NCBI GenBank assembly: GCA_900313855.1
Contig: OMSZ01000155.1
Coordinates: 1 to 6,996, forward strand
DNA length: 6,996 nt
Source of the DNA: an uncultured Eubacteriales bacterium
GTDB taxonomy: Bacteria > Bacillota > Clostridia > Lachnospirales > Lachnospiraceae
Direction: 5' to 3'
Made by a program: the position numbers and the translations under genes. The notes beneath the pieces were generated by a model. The model was not told the DNA's origin and did no database searches. It saw only the letters and a program-made list of their open reading frames with translations. Of this stretch, positions 5,833-6,996 are shown in pieces (position 1 is the stretch's first letter; every line of letters starts with the position of its first letter).

Positions 5833-6675
5833 TTACATAATAATACGATTATCAATAAGTCTTGTGGTTCCGATATACACTGCTATCGCGATAAGCACTG
5901 CTCCCTCAACCTTCTCTATCGGCTGTATCGTGTCAAAGCTTACGACCTCAACATAATCGATTTTTGCAAGAGGACAGGTGTTTAATTTATCGGTAATGAT
6001 TGCTTTTACCTTAGCAGCATCCTTCTCTCCTGCATCTATTGCCTTCATAGCTTCCTCTAGAGACTGATTAAGAATAACTGCCTGTGCGCGTTCTTCCTTA
6101 GAAAGGTAAGTATTTCTTGAACTCTTTGCAAGTCCGTCTTCCTCGCGGATTATCGGACATCCTATTATCTCTATGTCAAAATCAAGGTCGATAACCATAC
6201 GTCTTATTATAGCAAGCTGCTGCGCATCCTTCTGTCCGAAATATGCTCTGTCTGCCGGCATGATATGGAAAAGCTTTGAAACAACTGTCTGCACACCGCG
6301 AAAATGTACGGGACGGCTTGCTCCACAGAGCTTTTCAGGTAATGTATGCATATCCACAAAACCACAGAAGTTTGGATTATACATTTCCTCCACTTCAGGA
6401 TGGAATATAAGATCAACTCCTGCTTCCTCACAGATTTTTGAGTCCCTTTCTAAATCTCTTGGATAGCTGTCAAGATCCTCATTAGGACCGAACTGCATAG
6501 GATTGACGAATATACTTACGCAAACCTTGTCATTTTCTTTTCTGGCTCTTTCTATAAGACTCTTATGTCCCTCGTGAAGATATCCCATTGTAGGAACAAG
6601 ACCAACTGATAGTCCCTGTTTCTTCCACTCCTTAACCTGTGCTCTTGTATCTTTGATACTACCTGATATTATCAT
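5833..6675 (-). CDS. panC: Pantothenate synthetase (pantoate-beta-alanine ligase, PanC)
   Basis: This cytosolic enzyme condenses D-pantoate with beta-alanine through a pantoyl-adenylate, using ATP. The 280-aa length is typical. The nucleotidyltransferase signature is visible in order: VPTMGYLHEGH with the HxGH motif (H34, H37), FVNPMQFGPNEDLDSYPR (56-73), CGASRPVHFRGV (117-128, pantoate/ATP contacts), FGQKDAQQ (146-153) and the KMSKS-like loop LAKSSRN (182-188). AAGGAAG lies about 9 nt upstream of the ATG at 6675. The gene follows the panB stop by 27 nt, so the two are almost certainly co-transcribed. Its beta-alanine would come from PanD, the next gene. Confidence 0.98.
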   Translation of the reverse strand: MIISGSIKDTRAQVKEWKKQGLSVGLVPTMGYLHEGHKSLIERARKENDKVCVSIFVNPMQFGPNEDLDSYPRDLERDSKICEEAGVDLIFHPEVEEMYNPNFCGFVDMHTLPEKLCGASRPVHFRGVQTVVSKLFHIMPADRAYFGQKDAQQLAIIRRMVIDLDFDIEIIGCPIIREEDGLAKSSRNTYLSKEERAQAVILNQSLEEAMKAIDAGEKDAAKVKAIITDKLNTCPLAKIDYVEVVSFDTIQPIEKVEGAVLIAIAVYIGTTRLIDNRIIM

Positions 6676-6702
6676 ATTTTTGTACTTCCTTTCTACTATT
6701 TT

Positions 6703-6996
6703 TTAATACAGCTTTGCCAACACATCATCATCAATTGTATATTCATGTTTCTTCTCAGGAAATGTGCCTGCTTTAACTTCCTTATCATAGTTCATGAATG
6801 CTTCCTTCATGATCTCTCCGATATCCGCAAAGCGTTTGACGAATTTCGGTGTAAAATCAGAGAACATTCCGAGCATATCCTGATATACAAGCACCTGTCC
6901 ATCACATACATTTCCGGCTCCTATTCCTATCGTAGGAATATTAATCTCTTTTGTAACAAGCTCGGCAATCTTTGCAGGTACACATTCAAGAACAAC
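6703..6996 (-). CDS. panB: 3-methyl-2-oxobutanoate hydroxymethyltransferase (PanB), C-terminal 97 residues, start outside window
   Basis: The minus frame is open to the window edge, so the gene begins beyond 6996. A GTG at 6894 is internal and not the start. PanB transfers a hydroxymethyl group from 5,10-methylenetetrahydrofolate to 2-oxoisovalerate, giving ketopantoate. The visible part opens with [14 protein letters not shown], which carries the conserved active-site Glu of the LECVP motif. It continues with [25 protein letters not shown], the family's barrel-closing signature, and a charged C-terminal tail ending in DDDVLAKLY. The gene ends 27 nt before panC and is the first visible member of the pantothenate cluster. 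Any promoter or leader for the operon lies outside the window. Confidence 0.97.
   Translation of the reverse strand, partial: VVLECVPAKIAELVTKEINIPTIGIGAGNVCDGQVLVYQDMLGMFSDFTPKFVKRFADIGEIMKEAFMNYDKEVKAGTFPEKKHEYTIDDDVLAKLY

Overview
The window comes from an AT-rich Gram-positive chromosome, most likely an anaerobic member of the Clostridia and probably the Lachnospiraceae. I infer this from the protein style (a SpoVB-type flippase, a 7TM-GGDEF-EAL protein, an HAMP receptor rich in charged coiled coil), the strong AAGGAGG-type ribosome binding sites and the gene organisation. No marker gene fixes the genus.

Only the left edge (1-660) is coded on the plus strand. It is the C-terminal part of a multi-spanning SpoVB/MATE-like lipid-polysaccharide flippase, cut by the window start and apparently short at its own C-terminus. 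Everything else is on the minus strand. Read in its direction of transcription, from right to left, the order is: panB (3' end only), panC, panD, a 214-nt structured gap, coaBC, a 215-nt AT-rich gap with promoter-like sequence, a 7TM-GGDEF-EAL gene, and an HAMP/MCP-like receptor gene. The receptor gene ends 57 nt inside the tail of the flippase gene (convergent overlap).

The right half is a vitamin B5/coenzyme A block. PanB makes ketopantoate, PanD makes beta-alanine, PanC joins pantoate to beta-alanine, and CoaBC converts 4'-phosphopantothenate to 4'-phosphopantetheine. Ketopantoate reductase and pantothenate kinase are not in the window. Between panD and coaBC lies a GC-richer stretch (about 52% G+C over 150 nt) packed with inverted repeats, including two pairings that cannot form together. 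It is either a leader controlling coaBC or a copy of a dispersed structured intergenic repeat. It is the least explained part of the window.

The left half is a putative c-di-GMP signalling pair. The membrane protein has a degenerate GGDEF domain (GGDIF, first metal Asp lost) joined to an EAL domain with all its signature motifs, so it should degrade c-di-GMP rather than make it. Its stop codon overlaps the start of the next gene by 8 nt. That gene encodes a 4-helix-bundle/HAMP sensor that looks like a chemoreceptor but lacks the conserved hairpin tip that binds CheA/CheW. The pair reads as a two-protein sensory phosphodiesterase rather than a chemotaxis receptor (inference).

I saw no rRNA, tRNA, CRISPR array, transposase or convincing intrinsic terminator. 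No stretch longer than 215 nt lacks a gene.
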